From Alteromonadaceae bacterium (GTDB lineage Bacteria; Pseudomonadota; Gammaproteobacteria; Enterobacterales; Alteromonadaceae), in the NCBI GenBank assembly GCA_014872785.1, contig WKFJ01000056.1, positions 18,794 to 82,793 on the forward strand: a stretch of 64,000 nucleotides of DNA. Reading direction: 5' to 3'. Positions 29,256-37,996 of this stretch are shown here, piece by piece (positions within the stretch are counted from its first letter, which is position 1; each line of letters opens with the position of its first letter). Made by a program: the position numbers and the translations under genes. The notes under the pieces are model-generated. The model had not been told where the DNA came from and made no database searches. It saw only the letters and a program-made list of their open reading frames with translations.

Positions 29256-31079
29256 GTGTTAACAGAGGAACAAGCCGGTACGATTAAAACACCGCATGAG
29301 CATAAACTGATTTGTGCGTTACCCGGCAGTGGGAAAACACATACGTTTATTCGTTTAGTTGCTGAGATATTAAAAACCCCCAAAGCCAATATTCTCATGG
29401 TGACGTTTTCCAAGGCCTCGGCGTTAGAAATGCAAAAACGTGTGCTGAGCGTCTGTGGCTCTGCTGCGGCAAAACGTGTCACAACCAAAACATTTGCATC
29501 GCTGATGCTCAACCAATTTAAACCCATCAAAGGTGACCGGCGCTTGATGATGGGACCTGAACAAATCTCGTTTTTAAAGCGTGCCTTATCAGAGATAAAA
29601 CAGCGTTATACCGACATTAACAAATGGGTAGAGGTGATCGAAGAGTTAGGCCGCGACATTGATTATGAGTATCACCCTGATAATCCAGAGCATCGCGTAT
29701 ATGAAGCCTATTTGGCCAGAATGCGGCGCTATAAAAGGTTTGATTTGAATATGGCCGCCAAGGAACTGGTGCTAGGAATGCAAACAGGCAACGTCAAGCC
29801 GCTCAATTACACCAATATCCTATGTGATGAATTCCAAGACACGGATGACATCCAATACCAATGGTTGCGATGTCATGGCGAGCATGGCGCTAAGCTAGCG
29901 GTTGTTGGGGACGATGACCAATCCATCTACGGATTTCGCGGCTCAATGGGTTTTCGCGCCTTTACCGCGTTTCAACAAGACTTTACCGTCAAAGGCTACT
30001 ACTTATCACGATGTTTTCGTTGTGCTGAGAACATTTTGAAATCCGCACAATCACTCATTGAAGAAAATGAAGGCTCTAGAGTGAAAAAGAAGATGATCGC
30101 GCACAAGGCAGGCGGTGAGGTGCGTTGCGTTGAGATCCCACGCGGGTATGAATCAGAATACACCCGCAATTTGATGATGGCCGATCTTACTGCGGCTGCC
30201 AAATCTGATAAGAATAAAAAAGAAAGTGTTGAGCATTACCGTTTTGTTGCAGAACGCATAAAACAAAGTGAGCGTACAGGATGGGCGGTACTTGCCCGTA
30301 CCAACAAACAATTGGATGAAATGGAAAGTGCGTTAACCGCGCTTGGTGTCGCTACGGTGCGAATTGGTGGAAAGTCTGTCTTTGACAACGAACACGCAGT
30401 GGGGATCATGGGGCTACTCAACGGCGTAGCCAATCCCAAAAACACCAGCGCTCTCATTACTGGGCTTGGTTGGTTGGGAGAGAAAGAAGAAGTCCTACAA
30501 GATATTTTTCCGGCGGCTCAGCAATATGGATTTTCAGCGGCGATCCCTGCTATCGAGCGTCCATGGTCTGCGGCGACGCAATATTTTCAGAAAATGTCTA
30601 ACTCCGCGATGGGGATTGGTGAGTCGAGCATGGATAAATTTTTCAAAGTGTTTTTCCAAGCGGTGGATTCGTTTATTCACAAGCGAAATGACGACGACAA
30701 AAAGTTGCAGTTGGTCATCTCCGAAATATGTCATGGCGTCATGCGCCGCGCAAAAGGTGGTATGTTGCAACGGCTTAGGTTGTTGGATGAAAAAGCCAGA
30801 AAAAATAAGACGCCGGATGTCAGTAATGATGGAGTGGTAGTTCTGTCGACGATGAACGGCGCCAAGGGGTTGGAATGGCCCAGCGTGTGGATTGTGGACG
30901 TGGAAACTAAAAAAGTCCCGTTCATTAAAGGCGATTTAACCTTGGAAGCGATTCAAGAGGAGCGTCGATTAGTCTATGTGGCAATGACCCGCGCGGAGGA
31001 ATATCTAATGCTAAGTTATCGTGAAGCGAGAGGTTCTGAATTCTTAGATGAAATCGAACATGTAAAATTCGTGAGCTAG
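29256..31079 (+). CDS. UvrD/Rep-family superfamily 1 helicase
   Basis: GTG 29256 immediately follows the traN stop. The 607-aa protein has all core SF1A motifs: Walker A PGSGKT near residue 24, DEFQDTDD near 190, GDDDQSIYGFRG near 220, TMNGAKGLEWPSVW near 530 and VAMTRAEEYL near 578. It is a 3'-5' DNA helicase by family. The stop TAG lies inside a CTAG half-site of box 5. Confidence 0.85.
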   Translation: MLTEEQAGTIKTPHEHKLICALPGSGKTHTFIRLVAEILKTPKANILMVTFSKASALEMQKRVLSVCGSAAAKRVTTKTFASLMLNQFKPIKGDRRLMMGPEQISFLKRALSEIKQRYTDINKWVEVIEELGRDIDYEYHPDNPEHRVYEAYLARMRRYKRFDLNMAAKELVLGMQTGNVKPLNYTNILCDEFQDTDDIQYQWLRCHGEHGAKLAVVGDDDQSIYGFRGSMGFRAFTAFQQDFTVKGYYLSRCFRCAENILKSAQSLIEENEGSRVKKKMIAHKAGGEVRCVEIPRGYESEYTRNLMMADLTAAAKSDKNKKESVEHYRFVAERIKQSERTGWAVLARTNKQLDEMESALTALGVATVRIGGKSVFDNEHAVGIMGLLNGVANPKNTSALITGLGWLGEKEEVLQDIFPAAQQYGFSAAIPAIERPWSAATQYFQKMSNSAMGIGESSMDKFFKVFFQAVDSFIHKRNDDDKKLQLVISEICHGVMRRAKGGMLQRLRLLDEKARKNKTPDVSNDGVVVLSTMNGAKGLEWPSVWIVDVETKKVPFIKGDLTLEAIQEERRLVYVAMTRAEEYLMLSYREARGSEFLDEIEHVKFVS

Positions 31080-31135
31080 ACACGGGTAAAAGTGTGAGTC
31101 TAGCGAGTTTGATACCGCCAAGGTTAGGGTATAGT
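31075..31135 (+). promoter_or_regulatory. CTAG-dyad box 5 and promoter of the 31-44 kb gene block
   Basis: CTAG at 31076 (overlapping the helicase stop) and 31100 are 24 bp apart. TATAGT at 31130-31135 starts 26 bp after the second. The predicted transcript runs about 630 nt before the first gene. Confidence 0.75.
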
Positions 31136-31710
31136 CACTAACCAATACAGGCGAAAGCCTTTTATGTATTCGCGAAAGCGACAGTTTCTAAAGACAGTCC
31201 TTCTTTATATTGGCCAAATCGCCATTAAAGAAGCGTGAAGCTCACTTCCACTTTACGCATGACTGACTATTCGGCTGCCTGAAAATGGCGGCCGCTTTCT
31301 TATCTAGTCTCAACCACGCAACATAATATAACCGAGCCTTAACAGGTAGCGTGGTTAGTCACGATTTTCTCAACTGGTAGTTTATCTAATAATTCACCAT
31401 CTCACCTCTCGCCCCTCTGTAGTGTGGCGGGTTGTACAGATGTATTAGAAGCTATCGACTCTAGCTCACGAGTATAAGTAAGCGGTTTAACTTTTCCGGT
31501 TAAATGGCGCAATACCTATGGCATTGCTAAGTCTTTCATGTGTTGTTCGATTCACTGTTTTGTGAAGAAGAGTAATCATGTTAGCCAGTCAACAATGATG
31601 TTCACTGACATCCGGTAACGAAATGCAAGACATGAGGTCCGCATTGATGATGTTACCTCAATGACACCGCTCGTATTATTAAGCGTTAACCCCGGCGAAA
31701 GCCAACTTAA
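31136..31710 (+). ncRNA. Long structured leader or ncRNA A (gene-free)
   Basis: About 640 bp between the helicase and the next gene have no credible ORF. They hold several hairpins (for example AACCACGC pairing with GCGTGGTT) and, at 31456-31485, a block CGACTCTAGCTCACGAGTAT that recurs at 33989 and 39686. GTTCGAT follows 88 bp later. It ends in the standard two-hairpin leader. Class unknown. Confidence 0.5.
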
Positions 31711-31739
31711 ACCCAATGGGTTCACACCAACCCGTTGGT
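31694..31739 (+). promoter_or_regulatory. Two-hairpin leader 1
   Basis: GGC-GAAA-GCC at 31694-31703, the linker ACTTAAA, then CCAATGGG (31713) pairing with CCCGTTGG (31731), followed by GTGATCC and the ribosome site of the gene at 31776. Confidence 0.7.
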
Positions 31740-31775
31740 CGTGATCCTGTTTTTATAATTATGGAGATCATGCAA

Positions 31776-32294
31776 ATGACGACTTTCAACTCTAAAAAAG
31801 AAGCAACCCAACTTGCTATCAACCTAGTGACTGGTACACCCGTTTACGTCTACGACAAAAGCGTGGATTCCACCGAACTACTTGCCACCCCAATTATCTC
31901 TATTCTTTCAGATGAGGTGATTTGGCGAAAATCATCGGAAGACGCTGATTACTTCTGCATGGTCAGTGCAGTGGACATGGCTGAATGGGGGTATAACCGT
32001 ACTGCCAAATATGAAGTCAATGGTGGGCATTTAAACGAAATCTGCGCTGAGTACAGTGGGGATTCTGATGTGCCATCATCTTGGGCTTTTCTTCCAGATC
32101 TCGTGCTTGCACTTGGTCTGAAAGAAAATATAGCGAACGGGGAAAGCTATCATGCTTTTTTTAGCGTTCTAGATGGGCAGCTTCTCCTAACAGAGAAGGC
32201 TATCTCCATCATTCTCGCTAATCAACTTAGCGTGGATATACCTTTAGCTAGTGATGATTTGGTTACTAACCAAATATTGCCACTAGCAGCATAG
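31776..32294 (+). CDS. Hypothetical protein, 172 aa
   Basis: ATG 31776 is chosen because GGAG lies 9 bp upstream; ATGs at 31761 and 31770 are also in frame. The next gene has the same ATGGAGnnCATGnAnATG layout. The protein is soluble and acidic, with no known motif. It is the first gene after promoter box 5. Confidence 0.6.
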   Translation: MTTFNSKKEATQLAINLVTGTPVYVYDKSVDSTELLATPIISILSDEVIWRKSSEDADYFCMVSAVDMAEWGYNRTAKYEVNGGHLNEICAEYSGDSDVPSSWAFLPDLVLALGLKENIANGESYHAFFSVLDGQLLLTEKAISIILANQLSVDIPLASDDLVTNQILPLAA

Positions 32295-32329
32295 GGAATT
32301 ATGTCTGGATAACCAAACTTCTTTTAAAC

Positions 32330-32356
32330 CCAAAGGGTACATTCATCCCTTTGGGA
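32330..32356 (+). promoter_or_regulatory. Two-hairpin leader 2 (main hairpin)
   Basis: After TTTAAA, CCCAAAGGG pairs perfectly with CCCTTTGGG around a 9-nt loop. AGTGTCCC and then GGAGG and the gene at 32396 follow. Confidence 0.75.
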
Positions 32357-32395
32357 GAGTGTCCCTTCATTTAATACCTAATGGAGGACATGAAC

Positions 32396-33013
32396 ATGTC
32401 AAAAAATAACAACACCTACACCATCGTAGGTACATTAGTCGGGTTTGACGTTGCGGCTTACCGTGATGAAAAACATCTAACCGACAAAAAGAAAGACAAT
32501 TTTTTCGCAACAGTTGAAACTTCAAAAGGTCTTCGCACCATTTGGGGTATCCACTTGCAATCTGCAATTGCAGAGGCAGGCGTGCATGCTGGCGATTTTA
32601 TTAAACTTTCTAAAACCGGCCAAGAGGAATTCATGGCCACTATCTTTAAAAAGGACGAAGACGGAAACCGCGTTCGCTCGCAAGAGCGCCGTTGGCGTAA
32701 TGTCTTTGAAGTGGAAAAATTAGAGCGTCGTCAAAAGCGCTCTAGCAAGTCTTCTGCTAAGGCTGAAAAGCCAAAGCAAAGCACCATTGCACTGGCTCGT
32801 GAAAACGAGTTGGCCAAGCAATTTGGTGTAGGCGCACTTAGACCTAAAACGTTTGGGTCGGGTGCTATTGGTGAAGTTGTTGATGCGGATTTCGATCCGT
32901 GGCAGCAAGGGACAACCAAAACACTTCCCCCCGTGCGGATTTCATGGAGCAGGCTGATGTTGTCATTCATCGGTCTTTTCGTGTTTCTCGCGTGGTGGGG
33001 TTCTATCACGTGA
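32396..33013 (+). CDS. Hypothetical protein with possible OB-like N-terminus and C-terminal membrane helix
   Basis: ATG 32396 lies 8 bp after GGAGG. Residues 25-80 (TIWGIHLQSAIAEAGVHAGD) resemble the short domain of plasmid primase and relaxase proteins with the pattern W-G-hydrophobic-L followed by GD (tentative). A Lys/Arg-rich central part suggests nucleic-acid binding, and the last 20 residues form one membrane helix (LMLSFIGLFVFLAWW). Confidence 0.6.
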   Translation: MSKNNNTYTIVGTLVGFDVAAYRDEKHLTDKKKDNFFATVETSKGLRTIWGIHLQSAIAEAGVHAGDFIKLSKTGQEEFMATIFKKDEDGNRVRSQERRWRNVFEVEKLERRQKRSSKSSAKAEKPKQSTIALARENELAKQFGVGALRPKTFGSGAIGEVVDADFDPWQQGTTKTLPPVRISWSRLMLSFIGLFVFLAWWGSIT

Positions 33014-33030
33014 GTTTGCGCTCAAATCTT

Positions 33031-33085
33031 AGCGTTAGTTATTAACGCTTATTTAAACCCTGATGGGATCGTTGTCCCGTCAGGG
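33031..33085 (+). promoter_or_regulatory. Two-hairpin leader 3
   Basis: AGCGTTA pairs with TAACGCT at 33031-33049, the linker TATTTAAA follows, then CCCTGATGGG (33058) pairs with CCCGTCAGGG (33076) with one G-U. AGTGATCTCC follows, before the gene at 33121. Confidence 0.75.
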
Positions 33086-33120
33086 CAGTGATCTCCATCT
33101 TTAATTTGGAGATTGCTCAT

Positions 33121-33402
33121 ATGAGTATTCAAGTCATCAAAGCTGCAAAACAAGCGCAGCAAAAAACGGACAACGTTGTTGTCTTCATTAAGCAACAACA
33201 AAAACTACCTTCAAATCTTATCGAGAACGCGAAAGCGATCATTGATAAGTCATTTGCAGGCTTATGCCTAACCGATACTAATCAAGTCAATTTTATCAAC
33301 AATGAAAAAGACAGGTTGGTGTCACAAGTTAAAAAAGCGGTGTCTGAGAGAAAGTCATTTCTTAACAGAACTCGCCTTATTTCTTTAGGTGGTGTTCGTT
33401 AA
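33121..33402 (+). CDS. Small hypothetical protein, 93 aa
   Basis: ATG 33121 is preceded by GGAG at a good distance. The product is basic and soluble (repeated Lys/Gln in the first 30 residues, Arg-rich end) and may bind nucleic acid (inference). No family recognised. Confidence 0.55.
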   Translation: MSIQVIKAAKQAQQKTDNVVVFIKQQQKLPSNLIENAKAIIDKSFAGLCLTDTNQVNFINNEKDRLVSQVKKAVSERKSFLNRTRLISLGGVR

Positions 33403-33416
33403 TCAAAAGTAACGGT

Positions 33417-33521
33417 ACTTCCGGCGAAAGCTGGAAGTGCTTTAGCTTCTAATATTAGCGGCGTTACGCGTGCTTCGCAGTTGACTGGTTACTGCCAAAC
33501 GTCCTTTAAAAGGGCGCTTGG
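33417..33521 (+). promoter_or_regulatory. Two-hairpin leader 4 (variant)
   Basis: ACTTCCGGC-GAAA-GCTGGAAGT at 33417-33438 is the first hairpin. CCAAACGTCC (33495) pairs with GGGCGCTTGG (33512) in the second, followed by TGGTGATC. The two hairpins are further apart than in the other leaders. Confidence 0.6.
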
Positions 33522-33554
33522 TGGTGATCAATTAACATTTTTGGAGCTTTGAAT

Positions 33555-33755
33555 ATGAATACAGCTACGCAAACTCATTTTGTCGACACTCTTGGTCGTC
33601 GCGTCTATCTAGAATCCGGTAAAGTAGTTCAGTTGAGTAATCCTGCTATTGATTGGACATTTATAGATGGCACGGTCGAGGACGAAATTAAGCAGTTTCT
33701 GACTGAGCAAGGTGTCATACGTGCTCAGGACGGATTGCAATTTGGTCTTTGGTGA
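33555..33755 (+). CDS. Small hypothetical protein, 66 aa
   Basis: ATG 33555 lies 8 bp after GGAG; TTG 33549 is a weaker alternative. The product MNTATQTHFVDTLGRRVYLE is soluble with no recognised family. It is followed by the second gene-free stretch. Confidence 0.5.
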   Translation: MNTATQTHFVDTLGRRVYLESGKVVQLSNPAIDWTFIDGTVEDEIKQFLTEQGVIRAQDGLQFGLW

Positions 33756-34200
33756 GCGGCAGAGTTGCTTGCCACTGTCCTTGTTGAATCATTCAGCAGG
33801 CAGTGGCCGCAACATTTCTTCAGTACGTTTTTCCTCTTTTATTCAGAGTGTTGTCAGTGATTGATTCGTAAAGTCAGGCACTGACAATGCTTTGCATTTG
33901 TTCGATTTTTACAAATGGACGTTTTCTAAATCTATCACATCGTTTACCTGCCTTTGGGTATCCGTACTCGATGCAGGTTTAGCGCGTCCGACTCTGGTTC
34001 ACGAGGATAAGTGACGGGTATTTCTTCTCGATATACCGACAGCTTGTTTTACTTCGGTAGGCAAGTTCGATAACCCCTGACGGTTATGAGGCTTTGTAGT
34101 TAACTACACAGTATCGTCAGTCTTTGACTGGAAGATGAATTGGGCAACCAGACTTCATCACATTTATAGCCAAGTGAAATATTCATAAGGCTTTTTACAT
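33756..34200 (+). ncRNA. Long structured leader or ncRNA B (gene-free)
   Basis: No ORF of note in this 540-bp gap. A long hairpin at 33764-33813 pairs GTTGC-TT-GCCACTG with CAGTGGC-C-GCAAC. A second at about 33851-33878 pairs TTGTCAGTG with CACTGACAA. The shared block CGACTCTGGTTCACGAGGAT starts at 33989, and GTTCGAT follows 76 bp later. Same class as stretches A and C. Confidence 0.5.
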
Positions 34201-34201
34201 T

Positions 34202-34254
34202 GGCGAAAGCCACATACTTAAACCCGGCAGGGGATATATCTATCCCTTGACGGG
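34202..34254 (+). promoter_or_regulatory. Two-hairpin leader 5
   Basis: GGC-GAAA-GCC at 34202-34211, then ACTTAAA, then CCCGGCAGGGG (34223) pairs with CCCTTGACGGG (34244) with one mismatch. AGTGGTGTATCC follows. Confidence 0.7.
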
Positions 34255-34295
34255 AGTGGTGTATCCAATCCTGCCTCTATTTGGGAGGCCGAATC

Positions 34296-34988
34296 ATGGC
34301 TACATCAAAAAACACTAAAGCAACCTCTTTAAACAACGAACATGCTCGTCGTGTTCAAATCGCGGCTTACGCGAAAGAATCTGGTATGAACGAAACCCAA
34401 CTTGCCCGCAAGTTCGGCGTTACCGAACACCAGGTTAAGTCTGCGTTGTCGCGAGACAAAAGGGGAACCTTGCTCAAAAAGAATGGAAAAAACATGAACC
34501 CCAACTGGTTTGGCGAAGATTGCTTTTTTCACTCTGATGACACCTACCTTTTTACCGCGCGTGAGCGTGGTGAAATGAAAGATTCCATTAGCCTTCACGG
34601 GCTCATGGATCCTGATTATGACGAAGTCAATGGAGGCAACCACTTTAAGTGGGGCGAAACCCAGTGTCTTGAGTTGTGGGAAGGTATCGTCACTCTGGCC
34701 ATGAAGCACATCCGAGATTGTGATGAAAGCTCAGAGGACTTCAAGGAAGCATTACTGCTTTTGAGAAGCGACGGAGCAAGGCTTTATGCCAAGGCAATGC
34801 ATATTGATTTAGAAGCGGTCATTTTGGCCGCTCAAAATATCAAAAAAGGCGAAAAGCCGATGCTCGACCATTTTATGGAAAACGAGCATTCATCGCCGAG
34901 AGGCGCGATGGCTGACATTGACGTCACCAATTCAATGTTCCTAGGAGCATTTTTTGGCGGCGCTCAAGTATTCGGCATCAAAGGGTAG
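34296..34988 (+). CDS. Hypothetical protein with N-terminal helix-turn-helix
   Basis: ATG 34296 follows GGGAGG. Residues 20-50 (KESGMNETQLARKFGVTEHQVKSAL) form a helix-turn-helix typical of DNA-binding proteins. The remaining 180 residues are unrecognised. It could regulate this block or act in replication; the sequence does not decide. Confidence 0.6.
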   Translation: MATSKNTKATSLNNEHARRVQIAAYAKESGMNETQLARKFGVTEHQVKSALSRDKRGTLLKKNGKNMNPNWFGEDCFFHSDDTYLFTARERGEMKDSISLHGLMDPDYDEVNGGNHFKWGETQCLELWEGIVTLAMKHIRDCDESSEDFKEALLLLRSDGARLYAKAMHIDLEAVILAAQNIKKGEKPMLDHFMENEHSSPRGAMADIDVTNSMFLGAFFGGAQVFGIKG

Positions 34989-35006
34989 CGATACCAAACT
35001 AACCAC

Positions 35007-35059
35007 GCCGCACAAGCGGCACACTTAAACCCGGAGGGTTCATGACAATGACCTTCGGG
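35007..35059 (+). promoter_or_regulatory. Two-hairpin leader 6
   Basis: GCCGC-ACAA-GCGGC at 35007-35020, then ACTTAAA, then CCCGGAGGG (35030) pairs with ACCTTCGGG (35051). GTCGTGGATC follows, before the AAA+ gene. Confidence 0.7.
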
Positions 35060-35095
35060 TCGTCGTGGATCTTCCTCTTTTAAAGAGAAAGAAAA

Positions 35096-36214
35096 ATGAA
35101 TGACAAAAAACTAAAAACTATTGCTGATCAAGAACCACCAGCCAACACCAATGTTACGCCTATTAGGAACGCCTTGGATTTAGGGAATTACCCTAAATTG
35201 AAGGTAAAAGCATCGGAGTTATTTCCAGATGCATTTCCTGATAAGTCGTATGACATGGACATACCCCAGTACACGCCGGGGCATGTGAATGTTATGCCAA
35301 GAAACGAGTATTACGTGCCACCTGTTGAGGTGACACAAGACTTACTCTCTTGGGTTAAACGAAAGGATAAACCTTTCTCATTTGGTTTGGTGGGGCCAAC
35401 AGGTACGGGTAAAACCGAACTGCCGTACTATCTTTCATCGACACTGAATATGCCAGTGTACGTGTGCAAGATAAACGCGGCGACGATGCCGGAGGATTTG
35501 GAAGGGACGCAAGTCTTGTCTGAATCAGAAAACGGCAACGTTGTGATGACGGAAATGCCAGGTCCTGTGCTACAGGCTTACGAGAACGGCGGTCTTCTCA
35601 TTATTGATGAGATAGACAAGGCCAATGAAGCCACCCAAGCGGCGTTGTACGCTATCTTGGAAGGCAAACCGTTTGCCATTGAGCGTTTTGGGCGCACGGT
35701 GCAGCAGCACCCTGACTGCATGATTGTGGTCACGTCCAATACGACAGGCTCTGGTGGTGACCCTCGCTACCATACTTCCCAAAAGCTAGACGATGCGCTT
35801 CGAGCGCGTATTGGGTGGCATGAAATGACCTTCCCCTCGCAAGAGGAAGAGGTGAATTTCCTCCGTCGACGGTTCAAGAAACTTTCTCGGCCCATCATCA
35901 CCAAGATGGTGAAGCTGGCGACAAGTTTGCGCGCGTCCGTGTCAGACGACAAAAGCAATGTCCAGCTGGTGATTTCACCGAGGACATTGGCCAACTGGTG
36001 CTCTGCGGCCATGATGTATGGCAAAAGAGCGACCTTGAGAAAGTCACTGAAAGTGACCGTCTTTGGGACGATTGATGCAGGCGACGAGGAAACCCACGCA
36101 GCGGTCGAAACGGCATTGCAGGCAGTGTTTAAGGGAGAGATAGATGAATCGTTAGAAACGCTCATCAACCGATACCCTTGCAAGCCAGGTGAAGATGATA
36201 AACCGGTAAAGTAA
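35096..36214 (+). CDS. MoxR/CobS-like AAA+ ATPase
   Basis: The 372-aa protein has Walker A GPTGTGKT near residue 100, Walker B LLIIDEID near 168, and a sensor-like TSNTTGSGGD near 214. MoxR/CobS ATPases usually work with a VWA-domain partner, and one is encoded at 39930-41690. AAA+ (CobS-like), DUF3150 and VWA (CobT-like) genes occur together on SXT-type elements; their job there is not settled. Confidence 0.8.
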   Translation: MNDKKLKTIADQEPPANTNVTPIRNALDLGNYPKLKVKASELFPDAFPDKSYDMDIPQYTPGHVNVMPRNEYYVPPVEVTQDLLSWVKRKDKPFSFGLVGPTGTGKTELPYYLSSTLNMPVYVCKINAATMPEDLEGTQVLSESENGNVVMTEMPGPVLQAYENGGLLIIDEIDKANEATQAALYAILEGKPFAIERFGRTVQQHPDCMIVVTSNTTGSGGDPRYHTSQKLDDALRARIGWHEMTFPSQEEEVNFLRRRFKKLSRPIITKMVKLATSLRASVSDDKSNVQLVISPRTLANWCSAAMMYGKRATLRKSLKVTVFGTIDAGDEETHAAVETALQAVFKGEIDESLETLINRYPCKPGEDDKPVK

Positions 36215-36264
36215 CAACCACGCCAAGCCCAAAGGCAACATCTTGGTTTGACCAAGGTGAGGCC

Positions 36265-36735
36265 GTGCTGGTGGAAGCGTGGTTACCGGAAGACAAAGAC
36301 TATGCAGGCTTTGTCAAACCACTTGCTCAACACAATCAACCTTTTGGCTTGATTGAAAACGAAAAAATCGTTGAAACCACATCGGTGGTGCCAGACGATT
36401 TCGCCGTTGAGTACCAGTATCATCACTGCCGGTTAGACGTTGTGGATGGGAAACCATCTTTAGATGTGCTTCCTTATCGGCCAACCGAGTATCCGGAGGC
36501 AGATGTTGACGTCATGTGGTATCACCATGCCGGCGACAACAAATACTGGGCGGTATCAAAAGACGGGAAACTGTCTTTTTACAGCAATAGCAAGACCAAC
36601 AATGTGTTGGTTTGCCAATCCTTAAAGGGAACTGCTAGTGCAATGTCACGCGCTAGTCAAAAAACCCAAAAGGGCTACATACAAGTGAGCTTAAACGCGC
36701 GTTTTTGCGCAACAACCCGTTCACTTAAATCCTAA
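36265..36735 (+). CDS. Hypothetical protein, about 156 aa
   Basis: GTG 36265 or GTG 36271 may be the start, the latter better spaced from AAGGTGAGG. No family recognised. The last 30 codons overlap the first hairpin of the next leader (GCGC loop GCGC, 36697-36710). The gap before it has a different hairpin (CTTGG loop CCAAG at 36242-36256) instead of the standard leader. Confidence 0.5.
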   Translation: MLVEAWLPEDKDYAGFVKPLAQHNQPFGLIENEKIVETTSVVPDDFAVEYQYHHCRLDVVDGKPSLDVLPYRPTEYPEADVDVMWYHHAGDNKYWAVSKDGKLSFYSNSKTNNVLVCQSLKGTASAMSRASQKTQKGYIQVSLNARFCATTRSLKS

Positions 36736-36764
36736 CCCCGAGGCGGGACATTCCGCTTCGCGGG
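36697..36764 (+). promoter_or_regulatory. Two-hairpin leader 7
   Basis: GCGC-GTTTTT-GCGC is the first hairpin. After CACTTAAA, CCCGAGGCGG (36737) pairs with CCGCTTCGCGGG, with a two-base bulge. The DUF3150 gene follows. Confidence 0.6.
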
Positions 36765-36801
36765 ATGTTTTTGCCTCTTTTTTTAAAAAGAGAAAAAAAC
36801 A

Positions 36802-37854
36802 ATGGAACAAAATGATTTTCTAACCCAGTTCAAGGGAAATCTAATTCTTTTCGGTGTATCTGGCAGCTGTGGCGAAGCCACAGTCAAAGGTGCACGCACC
36901 GTGGTAAACGGTGTGGAAATAGATAGCTCCCTGGTAAAGGGCACCACTATCCAGTGGTTCCCCTCAGCCGAACTTAAGTTCGTCAACAAATACTTGACCC
37001 GCGTATCACGCAAAGTCAAGGAAATCGGGCTGCTGCTCCATAAGGGCGTAGCACTTATCAGCGATGATAAGATGGAGGATTTTCGAAACTGGTTGAAAGA
37101 CCAGCAAGTGGAATTCCAGGCTGAAGTCGAAGCGCTTGCGCTTCGGTTTGATGAGGTGGTCGAAGACCACGTTAAGGCCAACCCCGATGTGGCTGAACTC
37201 ATAGAGGGGCACATCACCAACAAGGTCAAAGACGGTGCGCACAGCGACCCGCTCCAAGCCTTGGCCGGATGGATGGGCTCATTTCGCTTCGCAGCATTCC
37301 CTCCAATTCCCTTCATGACTTTTGAAGAGGAACAAGAGGACTTGCCGGCATTGGCCACCATGTCGCTTTGGGACGACGTGGCCATGCAAAGCAAGCTGTT
37401 GCACGACAACAGCTTCCTTGGCGAAGAAGCTTGCTCACAACGTGCTATCACGGCGGTGCGCAAGATATACACCAAGCTCGAATCCATGAGCTTTCTTCAT
37501 GACGGTATTATCAACGTCGTTTCGTTCTTTGACGAAGCGTTCGACGATATGCCCAAAAAAGGGGAAGTCTCGGGAGTCAAGTTTGCTCAAGTGAAGAAGC
37601 TTTTAGCGCTTTGCTCAGAAGCTGAAACCCTCCGCAGTATTGCGGCAGGTAAGGTCGATGCGCAAACCGCACTTGGCGCGGTTGTCGAGGAAGAAACGCC
37701 AACTGGCGAAGAAAACTGGTTTGATGAAGACGATGATGTCATTACGCCGACTCCCATGAGTCAGCAACAGACACCACCTTCACAGGCCAAAAAACCCCTA
37801 CCAGCATCAGAGATGCAGCCCGAATTCGTTTGGGATGATGATGATAACTGGTAA
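36802..37854 (+). CDS. DUF3150-like protein with acidic C-terminal tail
   Basis: The 350-aa protein resembles DUF3150 family members by its helical core and by its place between a CobS-like ATPase and a CobT-like VWA protein (family call from context and general look, not a search). The C-terminus is disordered and ends in FVWDDDDNW, an acidic-aromatic tail reminiscent of the partner-binding tail of single-strand binding proteins. An AAAAAGAGAAAAAAACA ribosome region precedes ATG 36802. Confidence 0.6.
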   Translation: MEQNDFLTQFKGNLILFGVSGSCGEATVKGARTVVNGVEIDSSLVKGTTIQWFPSAELKFVNKYLTRVSRKVKEIGLLLHKGVALISDDKMEDFRNWLKDQQVEFQAEVEALALRFDEVVEDHVKANPDVAELIEGHITNKVKDGAHSDPLQALAGWMGSFRFAAFPPIPFMTFEEEQEDLPALATMSLWDDVAMQSKLLHDNSFLGEEACSQRAITAVRKIYTKLESMSFLHDGIINVVSFFDEAFDDMPKKGEVSGVKFAQVKKLLALCSEAETLRSIAAGKVDAQTALGAVVEEETPTGEENWFDEDDDVITPTPMSQQQTPPSQAKKPLPASEMQPEFVWDDDDNW

Positions 37855-37859
37855 TTAAA

Positions 37860-37892
37860 CCCCGCAGGGATAACAGCATACGCCCTACGGGG
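37860..37892 (+). promoter_or_regulatory. Two-hairpin leader 8 (main hairpin)
   Basis: After ATTAAA, CCCCGCAGGG pairs with CCCTACGGGG with one mismatch. GTCGTGCTGTTTCC follows, upstream of the toprim gene. Confidence 0.7.
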
Positions 37893-37996
37893 TCGTGCTG
37901 TTTCCCTGTAATAACCCTGTGAGGTGGGTTCATTCAATACGCCTTCTAAACAGGGTGTATTGAGAACTCACTTCTCAATTATTTCGGAGAAACAAC